NCBI GenBank assembly: GCA_947683625.1
Contig: CANTUR010000038.1
Location: 434,001 to 498,000, forward strand
From: Mallotus nudiflorus
Taxonomy: Eukaryota > Streptophyta > Magnoliopsida > Malpighiales > Euphorbiaceae
Length of the DNA stretch: 64,000 nt
Reading direction: 5' to 3'
Position numbers and translations under genes: made by a program. How positions within the stretch are numbered: position 1 is the first letter of the stretch; each line of letters begins with the position of its first letter. The notes beneath the pieces were generated by a model. It searched no databases. It was not told the DNA's origin and worked only from the letters and a program-made list of their open reading frames with translations. Below, in pieces: positions 34,783-44,314 of this stretch.

Positions 34783-34965
34783 TGCTCGCCTCTAGTGCTG
34801 GGTAATACAAAAACTTACTTTGCTGCAATTATTACAAAGAAATAGTTACAGGTATGTCACGGGCAACTAACTATTTTTTTTTTGCAGGAAAAATTGTGAG
34901 GAATATGAATTAGCGTCAGATATTTTGTGGCATGCGGATGCCGTTCGAGCTTCTAAGATTGGATA
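34783..34965 (+). pseudogene. two unidentified exons with consensus splice sites
   Basis: Exon 1 (34783-34851) lies between 'ggtgcag' and 'ggtatgt' and reads CSPLVLGNTKTYFAAIITKK, stop, LQ. Exon 2 starts at 34888 after 'tttttttgcag'. In a shifted frame it reads KNCEEYELASDILWHADAVR, then ASKIG and a stop. The ordered splice signals and exon-like composition suggest a remnant of a host gene in which copia B and possibly a Helitron landed. I do not recognise the protein. Confidence 0.45.
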
Positions 34966-35308
34966 AGGAGATGATCTATGACCACATAAAAAATTTCTCA
35001 CACGTTTTTTTCATTTACGTATTGATGATGGAACACTTTGTTTGTTTATAATCAATTCTCTTAATGATGCCATGTTTCTTCCCAAGCTTGTGTATATTCA
35101 ACAATTCAAATCCACATGCAATTTTATTATTCTTTTCTTCAAGCTACAACGATTCCATAGGATATGAGACAATTAGATTTTATTTTTAATAAATCAAATT
35201 ATTTATTTACTTATTTTAAAAATATTTTATTAATTTTTTATAAATAATAAAATTAAATCATTTAAATTTTAATTAACTGTATAACCAAAATGATTATCCT
35301 TTTAAATC
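34966..35308. other. AT-rich intergenic DNA
   Basis: Nothing coding recognised. Confidence 0.5.
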
Positions 35309-35460
35309 GAATGAAAACTAAGTTTATAAATTGCCAAATTCTTTATTTTAAACTGAATGAAAACTAAGTCTATAAATTGTCAAACTGAATGAAAACTAAG
35401 TCTATAAATTGACAAATTCTTTATTTTAAACAAAATGAAAACTAAGTTTATAAATTGCCG
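35309..35460. repeat. four copies of a ~25-bp direct repeat
   Basis: The core 'atgaaaactaagt.tataa', 'attg' occurs near 35310, 35356, 35389 and 35434, with 'caaattctttattttaaa' between some copies. Upstream of the first protease inhibitor gene; role unknown. Confidence 0.75.
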
Positions 35461-35791
35461 ACAAATGGAAGTATTGAAAAAAATAAATAAATTTGAAGTA
35501 TAATCTGATTGTATTTTTTAAATCTTTACCTCAGCATTAGGTTAATTTACTATTTTATAACTCCATTAAAGAATGGATTAAAGCACAAAAATGCAAAAAA
35601 TTCACACAAAAAATAACTGTATATCTATGAAAATATTCACCAAATTTTGAGATTTATACTCAAATGCTTAATTTTTATATATTATATATAAAATAATAAA
35701 AAAATTAGGTGATTTTTATGCATTACTCATTACACTCATATTAATTGTTTTGTCCTCCACACACACACACAAGAATTCTTTAATCTCTATC

Positions 35792-35799
35792 TATATAAA
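35792..35799 (+). promoter_or_regulatory. TATA box of protease inhibitor gene 1
   Basis: TATATAAA, 64-71 bp upstream of the ATG. Gene 2 has a poorer equivalent (CTACATAAA, about 40122-40130). Confidence 0.65.
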
Positions 35800-35862
35800 C
35801 CCTGCTCTATGAGCAAATAAGATGCATCAAGCTTTACAACCTTTTGTAATCTACATATCACT

Positions 35863-36253
35863 ATGGATACCATAAGAATGACAACTGATGATATATGTAA
35901 AGGTGAGCTCAAGTTTACATATATATATATATATATATATAGTTCCTTCTATATATATATTTTTGCCTGCGGTTGATGAATGTTTAGTACTAAATTGTGA
36001 TACAAGTAAATTATAGTTCAGTTTTCATTTTATGGCCTAGAAATTGTGAAATTTGGCAGGTAAGACCTCGTGGCCGGAGCTGGTAGGGTTGAAAGGGGAG
36101 GATGCTGCAGCTATCATTGAGAAAGAGAACAAGCGTGTGAATGCTATTGTGTTGAAGGATGGAACTCCGGTGACTAGGGACTACAGGTGCGACAGGGTCT
36201 GGGTTTGGATTGATGATTGTGGTGTGGTCGTTCGAACTCCAGTAGTTGGATAA
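35863..36253 (+). CDS. potato inhibitor I family serine protease inhibitor, gene 1
   Basis: Two exons, 35863-35902 and 36060-36253, with a 157-bp GT..AG intron, give 77 residues. The start is chosen because exon 1 supplies the N-terminal Cys seen in the family; the alternative Met6 would give 72 residues. Landmarks: Cys12, SWPELVG (17-23), the helix AAAIIEKEN and the binding loop DGTPVTRDYRCDRV (47-60). By family alignment P1 is Arg53 and P1' Asp54, predicting trypsin-like targets. Arg56 and Arg59 are the loop-supporting residues, and Cys12-Cys57 the likely disulfide; Cys67 is extra. It ends TPVVG, the usual short PxxG tail. There is no signal peptide, so it is probably cytosolic or vacuolar by another route. 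It is a small, complete gene, and MEROPS family I13 members act in wound and pest defence. Exon 1 reads DICKG where gene 2 keeps the usual CPG. Confidence 0.92.
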
Positions 36254-36345
36254 GATTATGAATTATGAGCAGATAAAATAATTATGTCAATATAAAATAT
36301 GGTTGTGAATTGTTGTTGTATGCGACTTTTGACGACCATACTATG

Positions 36346-36351
36346 AATAAA
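36346..36351 (+). terminator. poly(A) signal of inhibitor gene 1
   Basis: AATAAA, 93 bp after the stop codon. The equivalent in gene 2 is at 40656-40661. Confidence 0.6.
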
Positions 36352-36442
36352 TGTTTCTTTCTATGGAATATCCATAGAAAGGAAATCATTATGCTACAAA
36401 AGTAGGCTTTCTATTTATGCACACTTTTTTTAATATATTATT

Positions 36443-36451
36443 CTTGTAGAA
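36443..36451. repeat. target duplication of MITE 1 (left)
   Basis: CTTGTAGAA here and TTTGTAGAA at 36833-36841: nine bases with one difference. Confidence 0.6.
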
Positions 36452-36832
36452 GGAAGAAATTCCTCAGTAATCAACTTCTTAAACAAGTACTTAATGATAA
36501 AATAAATGAGTTTTAACATTTTAAAATCTCTTCTAAATAATTTAGTACCGAATCAAAGAGATAAAAATGAATTTAATAGTGCATGAGTGAATTCTAAATG
36601 ACACCATAAATGACTTGATATTATTAATATAGTTAATCTTTTAACTGTAAATGAGGTACAATCATTACAAATTTTGCCAGGTATAAAAAATTGTTATCAT
36701 TTTATTTTCCAGTAACACTTAAAAAATATTTTAAAATTTTAAAATTCTTTTTTAATTGGTAATAGTTTAAGAAGATGAGGTAGGAGAAATTCCTCCTATA
36801 TAGATTGTATAAAAAAAAATTTAGATTTATTT
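36452..36832. mobile_element. MULE-type MITE 1 downstream of inhibitor gene 1
   Basis: Inverted ends: left 'gaaattcctcagtaatcaac', 'ttcttaaa'; right (reversed) 'aggaatttctcctacctcat', 'cttcttaaa'. It is 381 bp, non-coding, flanked by a 9-bp duplication and absent from the corresponding place behind gene 2. It shares internal sequence ('gttttaa..tttaaaatctctt') with MITE 2. Confidence 0.65.
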
Positions 36833-36873
36833 TTTGTAGAATTTGAACAATTATTTTCCATAGTTTTTCTGCA

Positions 36874-37239
36874 GATTTTTATACAATTCCTCTTACCTTA
36901 ACTTCTAAAATTACTAGTAAAAAATGAAATAAAGAAGTTTTAATTTTTAAAATCTCTTCCCAATGCTATAGAAAGATAAAAGACAACAGTTAAAAGTTTA
37001 AGCTAATAATATTAAGTTATTTAAAATTCATTCATGTGCTAATAAAATCTTAAATTTTAATTATTTGTTAGTAAATAAAGGTATTATTGTCTTTTTATTT
37101 TCCAATAGCACTTAGAAGAAATTTTAAAAAGTTAAAACTCTTATGTACAAATTTAAGAAGTTAAATTTCATTAGCTTGTACTAATTTAAGAAGTTGATAT
37201 AGGAGAAATATATCCTCTAATTGTATGGAAAAAGTGTAA
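36874..37239. mobile_element. MULE-type MITE 2 downstream of inhibitor gene 1
   Basis: A 366-bp insertion flanked by a perfect 9-bp duplication TTTTCTGCA (36865-36873 and 37240-37248). The gene 2 paralogue has a single TTTTTCTGCA joining 'ccatag' to 'tgtaacatagag' (about 40875-40900), which is the empty site. The ends are related as inverted repeats (left 'ttttatacaattcctcttac', right reversed 'ttttccatacaattagagg', then shared 'aacttctta/aaatta'). Confidence 0.82.
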
Positions 37240-37248
37240 TTTTCTGCA

Positions 37249-37426
37249 TGCAACATAGAGACCAAGTAAGGAGCGATATCAACAAATTCTATCTTTATGT
37301 ACATAATGCAATCTGAAACATAAAAACATCATTCTACTCACATAACCAGACCAATAAAGTTTTATTCATTGTAAGAATCTTTGCAATTTTAATACAATTG
37401 CATATTTGTTCTATGTATTTGTTGGA
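37249..37426. repeat. 3' flank of inhibitor duplication, copy 1
   Basis: 'caacatagagaccaagtaag' through 'cagaccaataaa', 'gcaattttaatacaattgc', 'atatttgttctat' matches 40888-41097 behind gene 2. The two genes therefore arose by a segmental tandem duplication that includes about 1 kb of 3' flank. Confidence 0.8.
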
Positions 37427-37703
37427 TTGTAAGGGTCCATTTTTCCCAACAGTGGGGACAAAACATTTAAAATGAGTAGAATTAAAATGTAAAGTTTAAT
37501 ACAATTGCATATTTGTTCTATGCATCATTGAAAACTATTAGTTATACTAGTAGAAAATTTATGAAAAATTTTCTTGGATATACTTGAGCTTTTGGGTGTG
37601 AGTGAGAGTTAAAAATTTTATAGTGTGGTTACAATAATTTTTCATATAGTGAATACTTTTCTTTTGGTTGTCTCTTGACAACACCTTTGGTTTTTCTCCA
37701 TTT
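37427..37703. repeat. inverted LTR pieces of copia C (hairpin arm)
   Basis: 37427-37456 is the reverse complement of the LTR end at 39659-39688 ('ggattgtaagggtccat' against 'cccttacaatcc'). About 37526-37703 is the reverse complement of the mid-LTR (compare 37735-37928 and 39785-39961). A short piece of inhibitor 3' flank ('acaattgcatatttgttcta') is repeated between them. The result is an imperfect palindrome of about 180-bp arms around a ~35-bp centre. Confidence 0.75.
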
Positions 37704-37707
37704 GGCA

Positions 37708-38043
37708 TAAAAGAGAGAAACAAACAATAATTTAACGTGAAAAACTCCCAAATGGAGAAAAATCATAGGTATTGTCAATAGACAACTAAGAGAAAAATAT
37801 TCATTATGTGAAAAATTATTACAATCACACTACAAAATATTTAACTCTCACTCACACCTAAAAGTTTAGGTATATCCATGAAAATTTTCCATAAATTTTC
37901 TACTAGTATAGCTAATAGCTTTCAATTGTACGCCAAATATAAGTGGTGATTGACATATATTAACCAAAGGGAGGAAAAGTCTATTTATAACTAAATACTC
38001 CTCCCTATTTCTCTCAAATTCCCGATGTGGGAATTTTACAACA
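37708..38043 (-). repeat. 3' LTR of copia C (partial)
   Basis: It matches 39739-40075 in the same orientation ('cccgatgtgggaattttacaa' end, TG start on the minus strand). The remaining ~80 bp of LTR expected below 37708 is replaced by the inverted segment. Confidence 0.85.
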
Positions 38044-38399
38044 TAATAAATCTCCACCTTGAAAAATTTCAAATAGTTTTCTCATAAATCTTTCCCATGA
38101 TTAAAAATAAAGAACAACAGTTATGTCAGTCACAATTCAAAAAATAAGAATTGTTATACTTCACTATAAGAGTATACACACTTGAAATTCACCAACTCCA
38201 AGAATTTCCAACTCGGCTAGTTCATGTTGAAAAACTACTAATAAGTTATGATGCAACTTCCAATGTTGACTTTCTAGGAAGTTCATTAGCCACCGACATT
38301 AATTTCACTACACATCTTACATCAACTGTCAACTAATGCTGTGTGTAAATTGTGAACATGCTACCTATCATACATCCTTTTCCATGGAAACTCAGTTGG

Positions 38400-39240
38400 T
38401 AGCTATCATGCCATGAGGATATATATCTTTCCTTATATAAAAAGTTCATCATCTCCTTCTTCAAAGACGATTGTATTAGTAGCATTACTTTTGGAGCCAT
38501 TAGCCGAATTAGCTCCACCATTTTTGAAATCCTTCTTTACATGTCCAAGTTGCCCACATCCCCAGTAGATAATTTTTTTTTTGGAGCTTTTATTCTTTCT
38601 CCCATTTCCATAAACTGACAATGTTGTATTTTCAAAATACTTGTTCTCTCCATTTTTCAGCATTCTTTCTTCAGAAATCAGTTTACTAGTCACTTCTAAA
38701 AAATTCACATTCTCTTTTCTGTACATTAAAACAGTTTGCATATGTTCATAGAAAGGTGGAAGAGACCAGATAAGTTTTAATGCTTTATCTTCATCATCAA
38801 TTTTCACTCTAATAGATTTTAGTTCAGAAACAATCCTATTGAATCACATTAAGTGCACTAAGGTGGTCAGAAATTTTTGTACCTCCTTCCATTTGCAATT
38901 TGTGAATTGCACCTTTAAATATAACTTGAAAGAATTTTAGCCTGGTACATTTCCTCAAGCTTTTTCCAAAGCTCCTTTGTATCTAGCAACATAGTAAGAA
39001 CATTTTTTGCTAGACAAAGACGAATCTGACTTGTTGTTCTCATGTCTAACTCCTCCTATTCTTCTTCACTCATCTTGAATTTTCCTTTGTCTGCGCACCG
39101 GATTTAATTGGCTCTTTTCCTTTGGACAAAGAAGCTAGCTTTCCCTTTAAGGCCTTATGCAATCCAAACTGAATTAGTATATCCTTAACTTGTATTTACC
39201 ATAACCCAAAATTAGTTCTCCTATCAAATTTCTCACTATC
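38400..39240 (-). pseudogene. gag remnant of copia C
   Basis: On the minus strand it starts MSFRFDSEKFDRRTNFGLW, then a stop. The 124-codon frame 38807-38433 has DDEDKALKLIWSLPPFYEHM (UBN2 gag) and a knuckle YWGCGQLGHVKKDF in which the first and last Cys of CX2CX4HX4C are lost. No polyprotein follows. Confidence 0.8.
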
Positions 39241-39658
39241 AAATCTAAAACTCATTTTTGCTTAACAATGCACAGTACCTCTGTATATTTGAATAGTACT
39301 TCTTGTTATAGTGACCTTACACGTGAATAATGAGTGAACAATTGTGTCTACAAAATGTACTAAAAAATTTTCCAGGAAAGATTGGGGGGACACAAACGAT
39401 ACCACTTAACCTCCAACCTCCTTAGACAGTTATAGCCTTTGTAACAAAACTTTCTTAACTGTCCTTACTTACACAATACCACGCTCAATAAACACAATAC
39501 AAAGGACCTCTATTTGGATCACAATAATTTCTAAAAAATCTTTTTTGATGTGGAAGATCAGACAAAATCGCAACCATAGAGCATACTAAGAATTTTAAAG
39601 AAATTCCTACGCTGCCTTCAAGTTCATCTCTTACCGAACCATCAGCTTTGATACCAAT

Positions 39659-40075
39659 TGTTGGGAAAAATGGGCCCTTACAATCCAATAAATACCTTTA
39701 CCCTTATAGATCACAACTTGAACAAAAATACTTGAAAAGTAAAAGAGAGAAACACACAATAATTTAACGTGAAAAACTCTTAAATGAAGAAAAACCATGG
39801 GTGTTGTCAAGAGACAATCAAGAGAAAAATATTCACTATGTGAAAAATTATTACAATCACACTATAAAATTTTTAATTCTTACTCACACCTAAAAGCTCA
39901 AGTATACCTAAGAAATTTTTTCATAAATTTTCTATTAGTATAGCTAATAACTTTCAATGATACACCAAATATAAGTGGTGATTGACATATATTAACCAAA
40001 AAGAGGAGGAGTCTATTTATAACTAAATACTCTTCCCTATTTCTCTCAAATTCCCGATGTGGAAATTTTATAACA
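39659..40075 (-). repeat. 5' LTR of copia C, abutting inhibitor gene 2
   Basis: 417 bp, with TG..CA ends on both readings (plus strand TGTTGGGAAAAATGG..TTATAACA). Its outer end is 46 bp upstream of the TATA-like box of inhibitor gene 2 and 118 bp from its ATG. Confidence 0.88.
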
Positions 40076-40193
40076 TAGCACCCACCACGCACAAAAGAAA
40101 AGGACCATTCTTCTTTAATCTCTACATAAACCATGCTCTATAAGCTAATAACATGGACCAAGTTTTACAACCTTTTGTAATCTACATATCAAT

Positions 40194-40575
40194 ATGGATA
40201 TCATAAAAATGACAACTGATGTATGTCCAGGTGAGCTCAAGTTTACATATATATATAGTTCCTTTTATTTTATTTTATTTTTTTGCCTGCCATTGATGAA
40301 TGTTTAGTACTAAATCGTGATACAATTAAATTATATAGTTCAGTTTTCATATTATGGCCCGGAAGTTGTGAAATTTGGCAGGTAAGAACTCGTGGCCGGA
40401 GCTGGTAGGGTTGAAAGGGGAGGCTGCTGCAGCTATCATTGAGAAAGAGAACAAGTATGTGAATGCTATTGTGTTGAAGGATGGAACTCCGGTAACTAAG
40501 GACTTCAGGTGCGACAGGGTTTGGGTTTGGGTTGATGATTGTGGTGTGGTCATTCGAACTCCAGTAGTTGGATAA
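40194..40575 (+). CDS. potato inhibitor I family serine protease inhibitor, gene 2
   Basis: Exons 40194-40230 and 40382-40575, with a 151-bp GT..AG intron, give 76 residues. Exon 1 ends VCPG, so the mature N-terminus CPGKNSWPELVG is the textbook family start. The loop DGTPVTKDFRCDRV (46-59) puts Lys52 at P1 and Asp53 at P1', again predicting trypsin-like targets, as in the pumpkin family member with TKD. Cys11 and Cys56 are the likely disulfide, Cys66 extra. It ends TPVVG. It is a close paralogue of gene 1, 4.3 kb upstream, same strand. Its proximal promoter is cut short by the copia C LTR, so regulation may differ from gene 1. Confidence 0.93.
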
Positions 40576-40655
40576 GGTGCGGAAGTATAAGCAGATAAAA
40601 TAATTATATGTCAAATAAAATATGGTTGTATGCGACTTTTGATGACCATATTATG

Positions 40656-40661
40656 AATAAA
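40656..40661 (+). terminator. poly(A) signal of inhibitor gene 2
   Basis: AATAAA in the same context as behind gene 1 ('accata.tatgaataaatg'). Confidence 0.6.
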
Positions 40662-40770
40662 TGTTTTTCTATGGAATATCCATAGAAAGGATAGTCATTA
40701 TGCTATAAAACTGGGCTTCATATTTTCCTCTCCTCTATGCATACTTTTATGCAAATTAATACACATAGAC

Positions 40771-40852
40771 AATTGTAAAGAGCCTGATTAGTTACGTTGT
40801 CCTTGATGAGACAAATGTAAAGAGCCTGATTAGTTACTGTCCTTGATGATAC
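40771..40852. repeat. two tandem copies of a ~41-bp unit
   Basis: 'aatgtaaagagcctgattag', then 'ttac..tgtccttgatga.ac', occurs twice, with a 3-bp gap in the second copy. It lies in the 3' flank of inhibitor gene 2 and is not seen behind gene 1. Confidence 0.85.
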
Positions 40853-41139
40853 AGAGCTTGAACAATTATTTCCATAGTTTTTCTGCATGTAACATAGAGA
40901 CCAAGTAAGGAGTGATATTTATCAACGAAGTTGTTACATATACAACAGCAAATTCTATATTTATGTACATAATTCAAACTGAAACATCAAAACAATATAA
41001 TTCTATTCACATAATCAGACCAATAAATTTTTATTTGTTAATTCATTGTAAGAAACTTTGCAATTTTAATACAATTGCGTATTTGTTCTATATATTAAAC
41101 TTTACATTTTAGTCATGTCTATGTATTTTTTTAGTTTCC

Positions 41140-42055
41140 ATCTTCAACATTTACACATAACACATATATGCAGCTCATAAAACAATCATGAACAATTATT
41201 CAACAATTTAATATTTAATAATTTTAAATAATCTAATAATTTAATAACTTATATAATAAATTTATATTCATAAGTGGCGATGATGGAAAGGGATAGATGG
41301 GCCACTAAGTTGGAGTTTTTTTTTTGGTAAGGGAATCATGCGCACTGTTTTCAGCAAATGGCAAGTTCAAACTCTTACTTAACTTTGTTGGGGGTTTTTT
41401 TTCTTTAGATAACATCACTGTACAATACTGCTCTAGGATATGCAATATAGTTAACAGATAAACAAATTTATTATACAATAGCATACCAATCAGCAACAAG
41501 TAAAAAAAGAAAAAAAGACAACCCTCATATTCTAATAACGATATGCACTCATGCACATTGTTCACAGCATATTACAAAGTACAAAAAAATTTAATAATGA
41601 ACAAATACCTGATTAGGAAGCTAATAATTGATGTTCTTCCGCTCAAGACAAATGCGAACGGCATACAAATTATTTGTACTTTTAAGATTACTGGCTATTT
41701 AATTTAAGAATCAAGAAAAAGAAAAATTCTTTGTATTGCAAAAAAAATTGCGATATAAGCCATCGTATAGCTATTACCACTAACACCAATGATATAAGGA
41801 TGTGCATTACCCAATTCAATCAAATAACATCCCATTCATCCTAAATTTCAATTCAGCTAAAAAAAAAACCCTAAATTGCAATTGGGTAATGGAAAAAAAG
41901 AACAACAAAATATAATATAAATAATTAAAACTACTATCAATATCCATAATCATCAATTAGAAACAAGTAAACTCATGTAAATAATTATACTTGGTATCTT
42001 GAATTGCTTTGAATTTTAGGTATCTTCTCTACTTTGTAATTGATACTGTCACTAA
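41140..42055. other. intergenic, no gene seen
   Basis: AT-rich with T-runs near 41319-41330 and 41393-41404. A minus-strand 86-codon frame (41305-41565) has no recognisable content. Confidence 0.5.
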
Positions 42056-42115
42056 CTCTTTCACTTCCTTTTGTCACAAAAAAAAAAAAAAAAAAAAAAA
42101 TCTCTTTCACTTCCT
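42056..42115 (+). mobile_element. extremely 5'-truncated retroposon (poly(A) insertion)
   Basis: A 14-bp direct repeat CTCTTTCACTTCCT (42056-42069 and 42102-42115) flanks 'tttgtcac' plus about 23 A and a T. Long direct repeats around a poly(A) tail are the signature of target-primed reverse transcription by LINE machinery. Almost no element body was copied. Confidence 0.75.
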
Positions 42116-42402
42116 AGATGTATTCTAAAGCGGGAATTCTTTTTTAGACTACCGCTCACTTTTACAATACGTCGTCCCAAAAATTTATATTTTATTGGGT
42201 TTTAAGTTTTAGTAATTTTTCATCCCCTAGGCCAATAATTAGGAAGAATTTGAGACACTAAAATTAATCATCCCTTGTTCCATCAATTGGGAAGAATTGG
42301 AGACATTAAATTAATCATACATATTGTATTAAGCAATTGTCCCCTATTCTATCAATTAGGAAGAATTAAGGACATTAAAATTAAGCATCCCTTATTGTAG
42401 AC
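42116..42402. repeat. short tandem sentence repeat
   Basis: 'aattaggaagaatt.gagaca' and 'ttaaaattaa.catccctt' recur near 42236, 42285 and 42354, about 50-70 bp apart. Non-coding. Confidence 0.65.
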
Positions 42403-43335
42403 GGTAGGATTTAACGCGCGTCTAAAATTTTAGCAATCACAATACTCTTTAGGCTCAAGGCCTTAGAGAATACACTACTATACCATAAAGTCATAGCGTA
42501 GAGATGAAGAGTCGTCACCCAAGGTAATAACTGGGACAATTCGATTGGTAGTGCTCGATTCTCTAAAAGAAAGTTAACACCAAACCAGAAAATTCTAGAA
42601 ACGAAATACTAACTTCTTTTAATCTCATGTTCATTTATAATTACTTTATAAATTATTACTTTATTCTCTAATTACATGCAATTTTATTAAACCCTATTTG
42701 AACATCCATCTAATCTTAAGACATCTAGTCAATAAAATCACACATAAAAAATGTATTCAAATGCATCGTCCCTAGTCTAAACTATGTTAATTTTATTGAA
42801 AGTTAGCTAGATTTACATTTTTTATTTACAAAGTGAAAATGGACTAAAGGTAGACCTACATTTTTTTAGTTAGTGAGCTTAAGTCTATTGATTTTAATTA
42901 TCTAAAAGTAGGTCTAAGTCTACAAATTTTAAAGAAATAAATTAAATTTAAAATGAGCTTAGTTCTAATCAATTTTAATTAAATGAGAGCGGACTCAAGT
43001 TTACTTATTTTAGAAAAGAAATAAAAAATGCATTATTAGGCTTACCTAAGTGTAAATTAATTTCATTAACTAAAAGGTGGGCCTAAATCTAATTTAACCT
43101 AAATGAGCCTAAATTAATTTTAAATTAACTAATCTAAACCATTTTAAGCCTAATTTTTTAAGTGGGTTTAGACCTAATGTGGGCTTGGGGCCCAAAAGAA
43201 TAAAAACATAAAAAACAAGCCCAAAACAAATGAAATATAAAAAATAGATCAAACATACATTTTTCTGATTTTCTAAAGACCCTAAATCAATTTCATGAAC
43301 CCTACAAATATATTTAGTATATTTTTTTTTTGTCA
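42403..43335. other. possible fragment of another LTR element
   Basis: It begins TGTAGACGGTAGGATTTAAC and includes 'agtcgtcacccaaggtaata' and 'tgggacaattcgattggtag', phrases that resemble LTR sequence of plant gypsy elements. The rest alternates T-rich and A-rich stretches with repeated 'taaattaatttta' and 'gtctaaatcta'-type phrases. No coding part is present, so the assignment is weak. Confidence 0.3.
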
Positions 43336-44040
43336 TGAATGTCATTTATGTTTAATTATGCATTTATTTATTTTTCATAAATATACAATTTTATTCAAAG
43401 GATATCAATAGAACGTACTACCTAGTAGGTTGCACTAGGACTGTGTATGTACTAGTTCATTAGACTTTAGGGTTAATATTGTGAGAATTATTTGAGGTGA
43501 ATTGATTATTGTGAATATTGATTATTCAGTGAGTGAATAGTATGGTTGCTAGAGCTCGGTTAACTTAGCGTCTCGGGACCAATCATATTGACAGTGAGAC
43601 TGCTGGAGCACGGTTGACTTAGTATCTCAAGGCTAGTCTACTATCCAAAATCAAATAACATAATTTATTTGGAATTAAGTAAGTCTGTATGGCTATTAAG
43701 ATATTTGATTGAGGTTGCGACTATTTTAGGGTTCAATTTGATCTTGCATTTAGATAATGTTTTATGCATTCGATATATATATATAAAAGCAAAGTTTTGC
43801 ATCTGTATGAAATGCGTGTATATGTATATATATATACTGATGCTTGATTGAATATATTTTAGATTGCATGTATATATATTATAATAATTCACTCAGTGAG
43901 GTCTGACTCCTCTCAATATTTTTTTCAGGAGATTCCTCATTGTCAAACCTCAGTAGTAGACTTCTATGTTGAACTTTTTCAGCTCCGGCTAGATTATGTA
44001 AATTATTTATCTGAACTTTGTTATATTCTAAAAAACTATA
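43336..44040 (+). repeat. gypsy-type LTR C, left piece (5' truncated)
   Basis: It matches the later third of the chromovirus LTR: 'gatatcaatagaacgtacta', the tandem 'agctcggttaac..' motif and 'aattcactcagtgaggtctg'. It stops at the insertion of the full-length chromovirus at 44041 and continues at 55740. Its 5' half is missing. Confidence 0.85.
44036..44040. repeat. target-site duplication of chromovirus (left)
   Basis: CTATA, matched exactly at 55740-55744. Confidence 0.9.
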
Positions 44041-44272
44041 TGTTAAGACCCGAGTTTTTAAATGTTTTTATATTAAATCGGGATATGCAGTATTAATAAA
44101 TTTTAAAAATATATTTAATTATTTTGTGAATAATTAATGTTATATTATGTTTATTTATAGTTCTCTACGTAAAAATTATTCTGAAACTCATTATTTTGGA
44201 AAATAATATTTTATTGTTTAATGTTATTTTATTTTACTAATTTATATTGTTTCATGCATTCTCATTATTGTA

Positions 44273-44314
<42 letters not shown>

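Larger units (their letters stand above)
37427..40075 (-). mobile_element. gag-only Ty1/copia element C, minus strand
   Basis: Read on the minus strand: 5' LTR 40075-39659 (TGTTATAAAATTTCC..TTCCCAACA), primer site ATTGGTATCAAAGC (about 39656-39643), a decayed gag only, a purine-rich 'caaggtggagattta' before the 3' LTR (38043-37708) and a rearranged 3' end. Protease, integrase, RT and RNase H are absent, so it is a non-autonomous or deleted Tnt1-like element. It lies between the two inhibitor genes. Confidence 0.8.

Noticed and set aside
36053..36253. Inhibitor gene 1 as a single-exon 66-residue protein starting in the intron
   Set aside because: That start would read through the acceptor 'ttggcag'; an upstream exon with ATG, a donor and the family Cys fits both paralogues better.
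41305..41565. Minus-strand 86-codon frame
   Set aside because: It includes poly(A)-derived Lys and Phe runs and has no recognisable content.
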